The notes under the pieces were generated by a model that searched no databases, was not told where the DNA came from, and was given only the letters and a program-made list of their open reading frames with translations. Made by a program: the position numbers and the translations under genes. Shown piece by piece: positions 8,064 to 17,939 of a stretch of DNA of 64,000 bases. How positions within the stretch are numbered: position 1 is the first letter of the stretch; every line of letters starts with the position of its first letter. This stretch comes from Psychrobacter sp. LV10R520-6 (GTDB taxonomy: Bacteria > Pseudomonadota > Gammaproteobacteria > Pseudomonadales > Moraxellaceae): assembly GCF_900182925.1 (NCBI RefSeq), contig NZ_LT900024.1, positions 2,542,001 to 2,606,000 of the forward strand. Reading direction: 5' to 3'.

Positions 8064-10886
8064 TTAAGCAGCGTCTTTACTTTCACTGGCAAGCTGGCGC
8101 AGTACATAGTGCAATACACCGCCATGACGGACGTATTCGCGCTCTTTTGGCGTCTGTAGCACTACATTGACCTCAAAAGTCTCTGTTGAGCCATCAGCGC
8201 GTGTGGCAGTAACGGTAGCCATCTCACTCTCGCCATTGTTAAGCCCTGTGATACTCAACACTTCTGAGCCATCAAGGTTATGAGATTGCGCACTCTCGCC
8301 ATCTTTAAAGGTTAAGGGCAGTACACCCATTCCCACAAGATTAGAGCGGTGAATACGCTCAAACGAACCGGTAAGTACCGCTTTTACACCCAGTAGAATC
8401 GTACCTTTGGCAGCCCAGTCACGGCTAGAGCCAGAACCATATTCTTCACCGCCGAGAACGACCAGCGTACGACCTTCTTCTTTATACTTCATCGCCGCAT
8501 CATAAATAGGCAACTGCTCGCCATCTTTGAGGGTCGCTTTGTCCCCTTTGAGGTAATAAGTATAACCACCCTCTTTACCATCCATCATCAAGTTTTTGAT
8601 ACGGATGTTGGCAAAGGTACCTCGGGTCATGACCGCATCATTACCACGGCGTGAGCCATAGCTGTTAAAGTCAGCTTCCATCACTCCGCGACCTTTTAAG
8701 TACTTACCAGCCGGTGAATCTGCATCAATGTTGCCCGCAGGTGAGATATGATCGGTAGTGATAGAATCACCGAACAAGCCCAATATGCGTGCATTCTCAA
8801 TGTCAGGGATACCTTGTGGTTCCATGGTCATATCATCAAAGAACGGTGGGTTCTTAATGTAAGTTGATTCCTCACTCCATGGATATAGCTGGCTGTCTGA
8901 AGACGAAATAGAATTCCACTCATCACTACCGTCGAACACTTCACCGTAGTTTTTATGGAACATCTCAGCGTTAATATTATTAGCGATGAGCTCTTCAATT
9001 TCTTGCGACGTCGGCCAGATGTCTTTTAAGAAGACATCATTGCCCTCTTGGTCTTGTCCAAGCGGATGGGATGTCATATCAATATCAACGGTACCTGCCA
9101 GCGCATATGCCACTACTAATGGCGGCGAGGCCAAATAGTTGGCTTTTACATGCGAGTGAATACGACCTTCGAAGTTACGATTACCTGATAGTACAGCGGC
9201 GGCGACCAAATCATTGTCTTCAATGCCTTTTTCTATGCTCTCAAGCAGGGGTCCTGAGTTGCCGATACAAGTAGTACAGCCATAACCGACCAGATAGAAG
9301 CCAATCTTTTCCAGCTCGGTCATCAGCTTGGTTTTTTCAAGATAATCGGTCACTACCTTCGAGCCGGGCGCCAGTGAAGTCTTGACCCATGGCTTAGCTT
9401 TGAGTCCTTTAGCCGCTGCATTTCTAGCAACCAGTCCTGCCCCGATCATTACTGCTGGATTGGAGGTATTGGTACAAGAGGTAATCGCCGCAATCACTAC
9501 AGCCCCGTCACGCAACTTGTACTGTTCATCGTTGATATCGACGATAGTACAGAAATTACCCTCATCAGCACAGAAAGCATCAGGCTTAGCCGCTAATGTT
9601 TTGGCCTGCACCTGCTCACCGCCTTCTTCATCAAAGCGATCTTTAGCTTTGACTTCAGCTTTACGATCTTTAGTCATGGTCTCTAAAGTTTTGCCAAAGC
9701 TCTTGTGCATATCAGACAAAGCAATACGTTGATGCGGTAGCTTAGGTCCAGCAAGTGATGGTTCAACGGTGGTTAAGTCAAGATGCAATTTGCTCGAATA
9801 AGTCGCATGCGGCGTATCCGCATCGTGCCATAAACCTTGCGCTTTGGCGTATTTTTCGACCAGCTCAATTTGGACTTCATCGCGACCTGATAAGCGCAAA
9901 TAATCAATCGATATTTGGTCAATAGGGAAAATACCACAAGTAGCGCCATATTCTGGCGACATATTGGCAATAGTCGCCCGATCAGCAAGCGGCATGTTGT
10001 GCAGACCTTCACCGTAGAATTCAACGAACTTACCGACTACGCCGTGAGCACGCAGCATCTCAACCACACGCAACACCAAGTCAGTTGCAGTAACGCCTTC
10101 AGTGAGCTTGCCGGTCATCTCAAAACCAACCACTTGTGGAATGAGCATTGATGACGGTTGCCCTAGCATCGCCGCTTCCGCTTCAATACCGCCAACACCC
10201 CAACCGAGTACACCGATACCATTAATCATGGTGGTGTGACTGTCGGTACCAAAAACCGTATCAGGATAAGCGGTCAGCTCAGTGCCATTTTCGCCCTCAA
10301 CTTCAGCGGCCATCACCACCCGTGCTAAATATTCTAAGTTGACTTGATGGACGATACCAGTGGCAGGTGGTACCACCACAAAATTTTCAAAAGCCTGTCT
10401 ACCCCAATGCAGGAATTCATAACGCTCGTTATTACGCTCAAATTCAATCTTTTTATTCAAATCAAGCGCATCTTCGCGACCATAAACATCAACTTGTACC
10501 GAGTGATCAACGACCAATTCACTAGGGATAAACGGGTTAATTTGCTCCGCTTTACCGCCGAGCTTGACCACCGCATCCCGCATAGCGGCCAAATCTACTA
10601 CTGAGGGTACCCCGGTAAAATCTTGTAGCACCACACGAGCCGGCATAAAGGCAATCTCTTGTGATGGCGCAGCAGCAGCGTCCCAGTTAGCAACGGCTTC
10701 AATATGGTTTTTGCCTACCGATTGGCCACCATCTTCTTTGCGCAGCAAGTTTTCAAGCACAATTTTCATGCAAAACGGCAGAGTATTAATATTGTCATAG
10801 GTTTTGGTCAGTTCAGGCAAACTATAGTAGGCATAATCCTTGCCATCGACCGAGAGGGTGTCTTTTACGTTGAAAATATCACTCAT
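8064..10886 (-). CDS. acnA: Aconitate hydratase A
   Basis: [4Fe-4S] enzyme interconverting citrate and isocitrate in the TCA and glyoxylate cycles. The 940 residues keep all AcnA/IRP-type features: three cluster-ligand cysteines in ITSCTNTSNP (C471) and GYGCTTCIGNSG (C537 and C540), the N-terminal DFTGVPSVVDLAAMRDA, and the swivel-domain block GEEYGSGSSRDWAAKG. Slightly longer than E. coli AcnA (891), with an acidic insertion around residues 395-450. The start at ATG 10886 is preceded by AGGAAG. Monocistronic, with a terminator just downstream. A 46-bp tandem duplication lies in the upstream spacer. Confidence 0.97.
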   Translation of the reverse strand: MSDIFNVKDTLSVDGKDYAYYSLPELTKTYDNINTLPFCMKIVLENLLRKEDGGQSVGKNHIEAVANWDAAAAPSQEIAFMPARVVLQDFTGVPSVVDLAAMRDAVVKLGGKAEQINPFIPSELVVDHSVQVDVYGREDALDLNKKIEFERNNERYEFLHWGRQAFENFVVVPPATGIVHQVNLEYLARVVMAAEVEGENGTELTAYPDTVFGTDSHTTMINGIGVLGWGVGGIEAEAAMLGQPSSMLIPQVVGFEMTGKLTEGVTATDLVLRVVEMLRAHGVVGKFVEFYGEGLHNMPLADRATIANMSPEYGATCGIFPIDQISIDYLRLSGRDEVQIELVEKYAKAQGLWHDADTPHATYSSKLHLDLTTVEPSLAGPKLPHQRIALSDMHKSFGKTLETMTKDRKAEVKAKDRFDEEGGEQVQAKTLAAKPDAFCADEGNFCTIVDINDEQYKLRDGAVVIAAITSCTNTSNPAVMIGAGLVARNAAAKGLKAKPWVKTSLAPGSKVVTDYLEKTKLMTELEKIGFYLVGYGCTTCIGNSGPLLESIEKGIEDNDLVAAAVLSGNRNFEGRIHSHVKANYLASPPLVVAYALAGTVDIDMTSHPLGQDQEGNDVFLKDIWPTSQEIEELIANNINAEMFHKNYGEVFDGSDEWNSISSSDSQLYPWSEESTYIKNPPFFDDMTMEPQGIPDIENARILGLFGDSITTDHISPAGNIDADSPAGKYLKGRGVMEADFNSYGSRRGNDAVMTRGTFANIRIKNLMMDGKEGGYTYYLKGDKATLKDGEQLPIYDAAMKYKEEGRTLVVLGGEEYGSGSSRDWAAKGTILLGVKAVLTGSFERIHRSNLVGMGVLPLTFKDGESAQSHNLDGSEVLSITGLNNGESEMATVTATRADGSTETFEVNVVLQTPKEREYVRHGGVLHYVLRQLASESKDAA

Positions 10887-11020
10887 GGTAGCTTCCTTAT
10901 CTATATTCTAGGGGGTTGTGGATTTATTGTTATTACAGGTGGCTAAGAAGGTTAAAAAAAATTAAATGACTTATTCATAGCTTTATTAACAAATAATTAT
11001 AAGTATAAGTATAAACATAC

Positions 11021-11112
11021 TAATTAACAGTAACGCCCCTTTACCATAACAAATAACCCTACACTTTAATTAACAGTAACGCCCCTTTACCATAACAAAT
11101 AACCCTACACTT
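11021..11112. repeat. 46-bp tandem direct duplication
   Basis: Two adjacent copies (11021-11066 and 11067-11112), identical by eye, each starting TAATTAACAGTAACGCCCCT. They lie in the 306-bp spacer upstream of acnA and downstream of the DUF3025 gene. The rest of the spacer holds no gene I can see. Confidence 0.95.
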
Positions 11113-11192
11113 GTTAATGCTAAGTAGTTAAAGAATCGTGGCATAATCGTAACCGCAACAATAGCCTAGCAGTATAGTAAAAAAGCGTTTGC

Positions 11193-12176
11193 TCATACTT
11201 GCTGGCGACGGCCATTACGAAACACATAACTGTCCTCATAAAATTCAGGATTGGCATTGTCAGCCCAAAAATGAGGTACACCTAGTATCGGCAATGGTGA
11301 AAGGTTGCGCGGGGTAATATCATCCTGCGATAATAGCTGATGCATATGTTCAGCCAGCTTGTTATCGATAGACGCCAAACGGTCTGGTAATGACAAGGTA
11401 AAAAAATCAGGCGCAACCTTGATTACCACGCTATGCGCACATAATGGTTTACGCGGTTGTATCAGCTGCTCAAGTAATGCATGGCCAAAAATATAAACCG
11501 CCGCCTGTGTATCCTCATTTGGCTGGCGCGGGTTTTCCCAGTTGTCGCGCGGTGACACTAAGCTTGCTTGCCAATCAAACTTAATTAACGCCTTACCAAT
11601 GTGAGGCTCAGAGGTTACCAATATCGCTCCATTTTCATCAAACACCGTAACCGTATCGCGTACACGCCCGCGACTCTCACTAATTCCTTGCTCAGCAATT
11701 TGGCACATATGATGATAGTTCAACAGTGCCTTAGTCTTAGGAAAAGTCAGCCAAATACTGCCATTAAATAAATCATGCAAGTTATCACGGGTAGGAATAT
11801 TGCCCGTTGACGCGATAAAGCTTTCATAAGCCTCGCCATCTGGCAATGCGTCTTGGGAGACAAATATTAGAGCGTGAGCTTGATTATTTTGGGTCGGTTT
11901 GGTTTGAGATGGCGATTTTTTATTCTGCTGAGTTATAGCTGTATTTAACAGCTCAGCGATGATAGCGGTGCTATGATTAAAATTATCTTTAAAATTAGCG
12001 TCTTCCCCATCTGAACGTTGCGCCTGACTACTTAAATTCTCTACCGTTTGACTGAGATAATCTAATTGGCTGAGATGACACAGCCACGGTGCTTGCCAGT
12101 TAATAGCGGCAAAGCTTGAATCCAATGAATCGGTAGCAGAGGGTGATATTTTAGGCAATAGAGCGTGAGCAGTCAT
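11193..12176 (-). CDS. DUF3025-like protein
   Basis: Cytosolic protein of 327 residues with no membrane span or signal. The block DNLHDLFNGSIWLTFPKTKALLN with a following YHHMCQI, and the opening INWQAPWL, are what I remember of DUF3025; this is family recall, not a search. A Ser/Asn/Gln-rich low-complexity stretch occupies about residues 55-100. The C-terminal part contains PLPILGVPHFWADN, also typical of the family. Function is unknown. It is divergent from the YdjM-like gene, and acnA lies downstream on the same strand beyond the tandem repeat. Confidence 0.75.
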   Translation of the reverse strand: MTAHALLPKISPSATDSLDSSFAAINWQAPWLCHLSQLDYLSQTVENLSSQAQRSDGEDANFKDNFNHSTAIIAELLNTAITQQNKKSPSQTKPTQNNQAHALIFVSQDALPDGEAYESFIASTGNIPTRDNLHDLFNGSIWLTFPKTKALLNYHHMCQIAEQGISESRGRVRDTVTVFDENGAILVTSEPHIGKALIKFDWQASLVSPRDNWENPRQPNEDTQAAVYIFGHALLEQLIQPRKPLCAHSVVIKVAPDFFTLSLPDRLASIDNKLAEHMHQLLSQDDITPRNLSPLPILGVPHFWADNANPEFYEDSYVFRNGRRQQV

Positions 12177-12286
12177 GATGAGAATCTCTATGGTACGTGT
12201 GGCTTATATTATGCGAAACGCGATGAGTTTGGCGTGGTAGCTCATGGTATCATAGGGCGCTTTTTTACCGCTAGGGCGACCCTTCT

Positions 12287-13003
12287 ATGGCGAATTTTAA
12301 TACCCACTTAAATGGCGCATTTTCGGTAAGTGGCATGATGGGCTTAACCGTTTATAAAGCCGGTCTGTTGAATGACTCAGGGTTTTTAATATGCGTGGCG
12401 CTCGGTACGATAGGCGGACTGCTGCCTGATCTAGACTCTGATAACTCGACCCCGATTAAATTGGGCTTTAATATTGCGTCCTTTATTTTTGCCTTTGGAC
12501 TGGTGATGCATTGGCGCAGTGAGCTAAGCTTACTGGCCTTAATAGCGCTCTGGCTGGCGGGCTATGGTTTTATGCGTTATGTGGTCTTTCAGATATTTAC
12601 CAGCATGACTGTGCATCGCGGCGTTATTCACTCGGTCCCCTACATGGCGATATTGGGGCTTGGACTGACGTATTTAAGCTATTATGTAGTGCACAATCCG
12701 CTAACGGCCAGCTGGTTTTACGGTCTATTTTTATTTGGTGGCGCGATGGTACATTTGCTATTAGATGAGATGTACAGCGTGAATCTATCAGGGATGACCA
12801 TGAAGCGCTCGTCCGGTACGGCGATGAAGTTTTATCAACATAAAGACCGCTGGTGGTATCTAATATTGTATGCGCTGCTGGCTTTACTGGTATTCTCCGC
12901 CCCACCTTTTGCACCGTTTTGGGAACAGCTGCGCGATCCTGCCCCTTGGGCAAAGCTCAAAGTCGGCATGCTGCCTACCTTTATAAAAAATTTGTTATCT
13001 TGA
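12287..13003 (+). CDS. YdjM-like membrane-bound metal-dependent hydrolase (DUF457 type)
   Basis: The 238 residues have four or five membrane spans. The family signatures are visible: N-terminal FNTHLNGAF, GGLLPDLDSDNSTPIK near residue 45, the central TVHRGVIHSVP near 110, and HLLLDEMYSVNLSGMTMKR near 157. The clustered His/Asp residues give the predicted metal site. E. coli YdjM is a LexA-regulated inner-membrane protein; I see no obvious LexA box here. It is probably followed in the same transcript by the YchJ-like gene, 31 bp downstream. Confidence 0.85.
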   Translation: MANFNTHLNGAFSVSGMMGLTVYKAGLLNDSGFLICVALGTIGGLLPDLDSDNSTPIKLGFNIASFIFAFGLVMHWRSELSLLALIALWLAGYGFMRYVVFQIFTSMTVHRGVIHSVPYMAILGLGLTYLSYYVVHNPLTASWFYGLFLFGGAMVHLLLDEMYSVNLSGMTMKRSSGTAMKFYQHKDRWWYLILYALLALLVFSAPPFAPFWEQLRDPAPWAKLKVGMLPTFIKNLLS

Positions 13004-13034
13004 AAGTATTATTGATTAATCATTAGAGTACCCT

Positions 13035-13580
13035 ATGCCACTTTCTATAAAAAATTGCCCTTGCCAAATTAATCCATCATTAGCCACAATAAGCACACCA
13101 TTAGCTTATAAAGACTGCTGTCAGCCTTATCATAACGATATTGATAAAGTTGAAGGCGTTCAAGCTGAGAGCGCTGAACGTTTGATGCGCACTCGTTATA
13201 GCGCGTTTGTATTGGTAAAGGCGGATTATATCGTCAAGACCACTGTGCCCGCGCAGCAGGCTTTGCTTGATATCAATGCTATTGAAACATGGGCAAAGGA
13301 AACGGATTGGGCAGGGTTAGAGATCGTGCAACACACGCCAAAACTTGGTAAGCGTCATGCTCAAGTTGAGTTTAAGGCTTATTACGTGACATCAGAGGGA
13401 ACGCAGTCACACCATGAGCTGTCTACCTTTGTAAAGATAACGGACAAGTCTGCTTCTGAAAACAAAGAACGCTGGTACTTCCTTGACCCAACGGTATCGA
13501 TGTCGGTGAGCCAAAAACAGCCATGTATCTGTGGGTCTGGGGAGAAGTTTAAACGCTGTTGTGGGGTTTTTTTGGCTTAG
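13035..13580 (+). CDS. YchJ-like SEC-C motif protein (UPF0225)
   Basis: The 181 residues have an SEC-C-type zinc-binding cluster at each end: CPCQ...YKDCCQPYH at residues 8-35 and CICGSGEKFKRCCG near the C-terminus. Between them is the NTF2-like domain with the signature AERLMRTRYSAFVLVKADYI. This double-knuckle layout is that of E. coli YchJ. Biochemical function of the family is not established. Length is normal. Confidence 0.9.
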   Translation: MPLSIKNCPCQINPSLATISTPLAYKDCCQPYHNDIDKVEGVQAESAERLMRTRYSAFVLVKADYIVKTTVPAQQALLDINAIETWAKETDWAGLEIVQHTPKLGKRHAQVEFKAYYVTSEGTQSHHELSTFVKITDKSASENKERWYFLDPTVSMSVSQKQPCICGSGEKFKRCCGVFLA

Positions 13581-13740
13581 TTTCTCTCATATATTAGCGT
13601 TTCTCTCTCAAATTATGAGCTTGCTTATAATCTTATATTAAAAAAATATATTTTAATATCATATAGTTATAAAAAATAAGATTATCTTTCTCTCTCAAAC
13701 TATTCATTTTTCTCTCTCTTTTCTCTCACTTCTTTCTCAT
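13581..13740. repeat. TTTCTCTC-rich spacer
   Basis: The spacer between the convergent YchJ-like and COG2865 genes carries repeated TTTCTCTC motifs (near 13581, 13600, 13687, 13708, 13718 and 13732), including two copies of TTTCTCTCTCAAA (13600-13612 and 13687-13699). On the minus strand these read as GAGAGAAA repeats just after the COG2865 stop. No hairpin terminator is evident. Confidence 0.6.
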
Positions 13741-15428
13741 TTTTTAACCCACTTAGAGTTTCGCCCTGCCCCGATATTTTCTATTCTATCTACTTTCCGG
13801 AGCTTAGTTAATAAATGTCCTACTTTAGTGACTTTCTGCTTGTCATTGAGTATTTCACTAAGTTTAGGAAGCAGCAAATTATCAATCTCTGGTCTAGTAG
13901 CGTGGCTGTATCTATCTATGTAGTCCAGAATAAGTTGCATATAAAAAGTATCATCTTGAGTGCGGTTGCGTATATATTTCGCTTTTTTATTAGTTGCTTC
14001 CGCAACTGAAGAGGAGACATAATAATTAGGTCGTCGTCCTTCTATCAAGCTCTTACGTTTTAGCTCTTCCGCCATATTCTTAGAAATACTTTGTCTTTTT
14101 TGAACTCTATCTAAAGCTATAATTTCTATTAATGACAAGTCTGTTTTTTTTATTAAAAGCTTACTATAGGCAGGGTCAACGATATCACCATAGATTGTCA
14201 AATTTACGGCTGATGCAGTTAGATCATAATCAGGAAGTGGCAAATAGCGCTTTGCCTGTTTTTCATACATTTCATGAATGCCATAACCCATCGTGTCAAT
14301 CATATTTAGCTCTACCATCGCTTGTGCTAATTTTAGATTACGATACTTTTTTGGACGTTTATCATAAGTTATATAATCTGTAGGCTTACCCTCGAAAAAA
14401 CTGCCTTCACTTTCAAAAATCAATCTATCTATTTTTTTGGATACAATAATTCTAGAATGCTTAGTGTAGTCTTGATGAGCAATACAGTTATGCAACGCTT
14501 CTAACACAACGCGCTGATTATATTTATCGATTTCAATAGGGATTAGTTGGTCATCAGGTAAAATCCGTATTTGAAAATTACGTATTTTTTGATAAAGTTG
14601 CGTCGATGTCAGTAGAAAAGGTGGATGAAAATGTTCATAAGCTCGCGCTCTCGCCTCTAAGCTCCATACCATAGATGCCGGATGAGGTGAAAGGAGATAA
14701 GCCGACTCTGCTTTGCCAAGTAATAAAAGTATGGCTCTAGTAACTTTACCATTTTCAGTTAATCTGGCTTTATTTAAAAAGTCTATATCATTTAATTTAA
14801 GTATGGTTTCACTATCAAAGCTTTGTACTCTTTTTTCCATTTTTCTAGCAAAATTCTGCTTTGCTTTTTCTACTGCTTCTGAGTCCAAGTCACTAATAGT
14901 GGCTTCCGGTATAATTTTAGTGGCTTCCGGTATAATTTGTGCTGACCAATCTACCTATTTCTCTTGCTGATTTATTTCATTCAGCTTATCTAAACCTAAT
15001 GCGACTAAACTTTCACCTGCTCTAGCATAATAATGCCCATTATAAGATACTGGCGAACCTTTAGGAGCTGCCGGTATTTGGAACATAACAACCTTACCCG
15101 TAGGGTGAGACGCTTCAAATATATTCCGAAATGTAATTTTAGGCTGTGTCATTTGAATAACTTAATAACTTACTCCTTGTATTTTTTCAGATACTCCAGA
15201 CTTATAGTCTGTACCAATGACTTTGCGACTTTTATCATCAATGCCAAATACTAGCCAGCCGAATTCATGCGCGCGTAGATTAGCCTCATTGGCTATCGCA
15301 GAAAAATACTTACCAATGTCCGATAATGAGAACTCTTTTTTGCCGCGTTTAAATTCAACAACTTCGTTTTCCCAATCATCAATAAGGCTGTCTAGTAACT
15401 CCAAAAGCTCGTCATGACTCATATCCAC
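13737..15428 (-). pseudogene. AlbA_2/COG2865-type ATP-binding regulator, two in-frame stops
   Basis: A single reading frame runs from ATG 15428 to the stop at 13737 (564 codons, about the usual family length) but is cut by TAA at 15162-15164 and TAG at 14955-14957. No frameshift is needed to read all three parts. Part 1 is the AlbA_2 (Schlafen-type) domain (VVEFKRGKKEFSLSDIGKY); part 2 has the SYNGHYYARAGES block; part 3 includes the GHKL-like region (VLEALHNCIAHQDYTKHS) and a C-terminal helix-turn-helix-like region. A 21-bp tandem duplication (IIPEATK repeated) lies just after the second stop. Such proteins are often regulators or mobile-island genes. Most likely inactivated; the long third segment could still be translated from an internal start (TTG 14888). 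Confidence 0.82.
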
Positions 15429-15430
15429 TC

Positions 15431-16342
15431 CTAAATACTCGCCCCAACTGCCCGCGCAATCGCAACCCCTTCATCAATAGTCAAAAACTTCCGCTGGCTT
15501 GGACTGTCTTTATACAGCACCTCACCATCTTGGAATATTAGACACTCATTGACGGCCAGCTGTTGCCACTTTTCATTGTCAGTCAACGGAACCGTTACCA
15601 ATATCGTGACTTTGTCTGTATCTGTGGTCACATCGCCAAAGTTAATCGCTAGGTCATTATCTGCTAATTTTGCTTCACCAAACGGCGCTTGGCGAGTGAG
15701 ATAAAACAGTAAACTACCCGCATAGGCCAATTGCCATCTGCCATTCGATATCAGACAATTAAAGAGACCATTCGCGGACAGATAACGACATTGAGTGGTC
15801 AAAAAGTTAAACAACGTTTGGTCATCAGGGCGAGACTTAAAGCTACTTTTGAGTCGATTAACTAAGTAACAAAACGCCATCTCAGAGTCCGTTGAGCCAA
15901 CTGGCTGGCAGTGCGAGGCATTACCGTTGTCTTGCAAGCGCTGACAGCGTTTAATAAACTCGCTATTCATCTGGCCGTTATGGGCAAACACCCACTGCTC
16001 GCCCCACACTTCACGGACAAAGGGATGGGTATTTGCTAAGCAGTTCTGACCTTGAGTCGCTTTACGAATATGGGCGATGACATTTATCGCTTTGATAGGA
16101 TAATTATTTACTAAGTCGGCAACTGGGGACAGATGACTGGGGCGATTGTCATGAAACAAGCGCAGACCGGTTGCAGCATTGTTGTCCGTATTGTTTTTAC
16201 CAGTGCAGTCACTACGCTCAAAAAATGCAATGCCAAAACCATCTTCGTGACTGTCCGTCATACCGCCGCGCCGACGAAATCCGGCAAAGCTAAAACCGAT
16301 ATCCGTTGGGGTATTACAGTTCATTCCTAAGAGTTGACACAT
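15431..16342 (-). CDS. Class II glutamine amidotransferase (YafJ type)
   Basis: The 303 residues begin MCQLLGMN, so that Cys2 becomes the N-terminal nucleophile after Met removal, as in Ntn-type class II amidotransferases. Further family signatures are RGGMTDSHEDGFGIAFFE, NVIAHIRKATQG, NTHPFVREVWGEQWVFAHNGQM and GSTDSEMAFCYL. The domain covers essentially the whole protein, so the acceptor substrate is unknown. It starts immediately after the DUF2007 gene with no gap, indicating translational coupling, and ends 2 bp before the start of the broken COG2865 gene. Confidence 0.92.
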   Translation of the reverse strand: MCQLLGMNCNTPTDIGFSFAGFRRRGGMTDSHEDGFGIAFFERSDCTGKNNTDNNAATGLRLFHDNRPSHLSPVADLVNNYPIKAINVIAHIRKATQGQNCLANTHPFVREVWGEQWVFAHNGQMNSEFIKRCQRLQDNGNASHCQPVGSTDSEMAFCYLVNRLKSSFKSRPDDQTLFNFLTTQCRYLSANGLFNCLISNGRWQLAYAGSLLFYLTRQAPFGEAKLADNDLAINFGDVTTDTDKVTILVTVPLTDNEKWQQLAVNECLIFQDGEVLYKDSPSQRKFLTIDEGVAIARAVGASI

Positions 16343-16690
16343 CTATGTTTTACCGCCTTTATTAATAGTACCGCCGTTATTGTTGCTTTTGGCTTGGTTT
16401 GTCTGAGCATCAGAAATGCTATCGAAGTCTGCATCGGTCATCTCATCTAGCAATGCTGCGCCATCGGTAGTAAGACTATCGGTGTCAATGCTATTCAAAA
16501 TAAGCTTTGCTTGTGCTAAATCTGTGTCTTGTACCCATAGGACTGCCCCTGAGTTCATTCCAGGGAGACCGCTCAGAGCTTGTATCGACACGGTAATGTT
16601 GTTGTTTCTAAGTAGATTGGCATGCAGCTCACCTTGCATGTTGGTATCGTAGCGTACTAATTTGTGCCAGTTATCGACTTGGTTGGTCAT
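16343..16690 (-). CDS. DUF2007-like putative signal-transducing protein
   Basis: The 115 residues have the DUF2007 fold signature in the first 65: WHKLVRYDTNMQGELHANLLRNNNI, then a loop and GAVLWVQDTDLAQAKLIL. The domain resembles the GlnB/PII-like ferredoxin fold and is often found alone in small proteins. The remaining 45 residues are an acidic and Asn/Gly-rich tail. The stop directly abuts the amidotransferase start, so the pair forms an operon; a link to glutamine or nitrogen sensing is only inference. Confidence 0.8.
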   Translation of the reverse strand: MTNQVDNWHKLVRYDTNMQGELHANLLRNNNITVSIQALSGLPGMNSGAVLWVQDTDLAQAKLILNSIDTDSLTTDGAALLDEMTDADFDSISDAQTNQAKSNNNGGTINKGGKT

Positions 16691-16742
16691 GAGGTCCCCT
16701 TTAGGAATTAAAGAATAAATAGTTTAGCAATAGAAAGAATGC

Positions 16743-17939
16743 TTATGACAGTTGATCTAGGGTGTATTTTTTGATTTCAAATTTACTGTCATCATTTAAA
16801 TGCTCTTGAGCTTGCGTCGCACTGCTAAAAACACCTTTTATTTGGCTGTCTGCCTTATCAGTATCTAGCAATACGAAGACCACATTTTGCGCTTTTTCGA
16901 CATGCGACCAATGGTAAGCGGCCAATCGTTTCATCAGGTCAGGATTTTTGACCATGATATTATCGCCAGTACGTCCTTCAGTACGGTTATAGTGAATAAC
17001 GTTGAGACGTAGTAGCCAGAATATCACAGCAGCTTTTGCCAGCATCACTGGCAATGCTTTCTTTTCATCTTCTCTAAGCGCTCTTTTTGACTCATAACCT
17101 TGCAAAAATACTGCCATTTTACTGCGGTCAAAATCGACCGATTCGCCTTGTTCAGCGTCGCCCCACGTGGTACAAAAATCATTAATAGTAATCGCTATGT
17201 CCATCAAATAATGATCGACACTGACTTCAGTAAAGTCTAACAGACCCGTAAGACGCTCGTTGCCTTTTTGGCTGTTATTTAATGGTAAGTCCCACAAAGT
17301 ATTGTCCGCAAACATATCTAAATGACACAGTCCTTTTGGCAGTGTTGCCAGTGGCAAGTCAGTATAAGACTGCCAAATATCGCTCATCAGCTTGGCTTCA
17401 TCGCTTGGCATAAACTGCATTTCGCGATCACGTACTTCCGCCCACGGATACAGTGGTACGCCATACTTTTCGGCAGGTTGCAGTTCTTGTAATGTTGCAT
17501 GCAATACCGCCAGCGACGCGCCTATCTCATGACACATGCTTTGGGTGGTTTGCTCAGGATGTGTGCCTGCCAGACACGGCACTACCGTAATCGCTTTGTC
17601 TTCATAGTGAATGACATAGCGTTTATCATCACTCAAATTATTGTCGTTATCAGCACGTGACTCAATACCTGAATCAAGCAGTGCCAGCGGTGCCGCAACC
17701 GGTAATTTGCCATTTAACTTATTTAAAATGACCGCCATTTTTCCAATATCAGCAGGGGGACGCTCTTCAAATAAAGTAAATACATAAGAGTGCTCGCCAT
17801 CGCTATCATCAGTCGTTTGAATAAACCAGTTAGAGTTTTTGATCCCTTGGGTAATAGGAATGGCACGGGAAAATTGGACACCAAAACTTTGACAAAATGC
17901 GGCAAACTGATCATCGGTTAACTGGGTATAGACGGACAT
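16743..17939 (-). CDS. thrB: Homoserine kinase type II (APH-fold)
   Basis: Phosphorylates homoserine on the way to threonine. The protein has the aminoglycoside-phosphotransferase-like fold, not the GHMP fold of E. coli ThrB. Marks are the N-terminal GIKNSNWFI and YVFTLFE, the Brenner motif GLCHLDMFADNTLW, and the metal-binding LLDFTEVSVDHYLMDIAI. At 398 residues it is about 80 longer than the usual 315-320; residues after about 320 (KNPDLMKRLAAYHW) form an extra C-terminal domain ending in a DUF-like segment. Divergent from hisF. The symbol follows common practice for this non-orthologous enzyme. Confidence 0.88.
   Translation of the reverse strand: MSVYTQLTDDQFAAFCQSFGVQFSRAIPITQGIKNSNWFIQTTDDSDGEHSYVFTLFEERPPADIGKMAVILNKLNGKLPVAAPLALLDSGIESRADNDNNLSDDKRYVIHYEDKAITVVPCLAGTHPEQTTQSMCHEIGASLAVLHATLQELQPAEKYGVPLYPWAEVRDREMQFMPSDEAKLMSDIWQSYTDLPLATLPKGLCHLDMFADNTLWDLPLNNSQKGNERLTGLLDFTEVSVDHYLMDIAITINDFCTTWGDAEQGESVDFDRSKMAVFLQGYESKRALREDEKKALPVMLAKAAVIFWLLRLNVIHYNRTEGRTGDNIMVKNPDLMKRLAAYHWSHVEKAQNVVFVLLDTDKADSQIKGVFSSATQAQEHLNDDSKFEIKKYTLDQLS

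Noticed and set aside
13581..13740. CRISPR array
   Set aside because: The motifs are short, irregularly spaced and have no uniform spacers; no other repeats in the window look like CRISPR.
13737..14888. Treating the 383-codon segment as an intact stand-alone gene
   Set aside because: It starts with TTG inside a longer family domain and the same frame continues upstream past two stops into recognisable AlbA_2 sequence.
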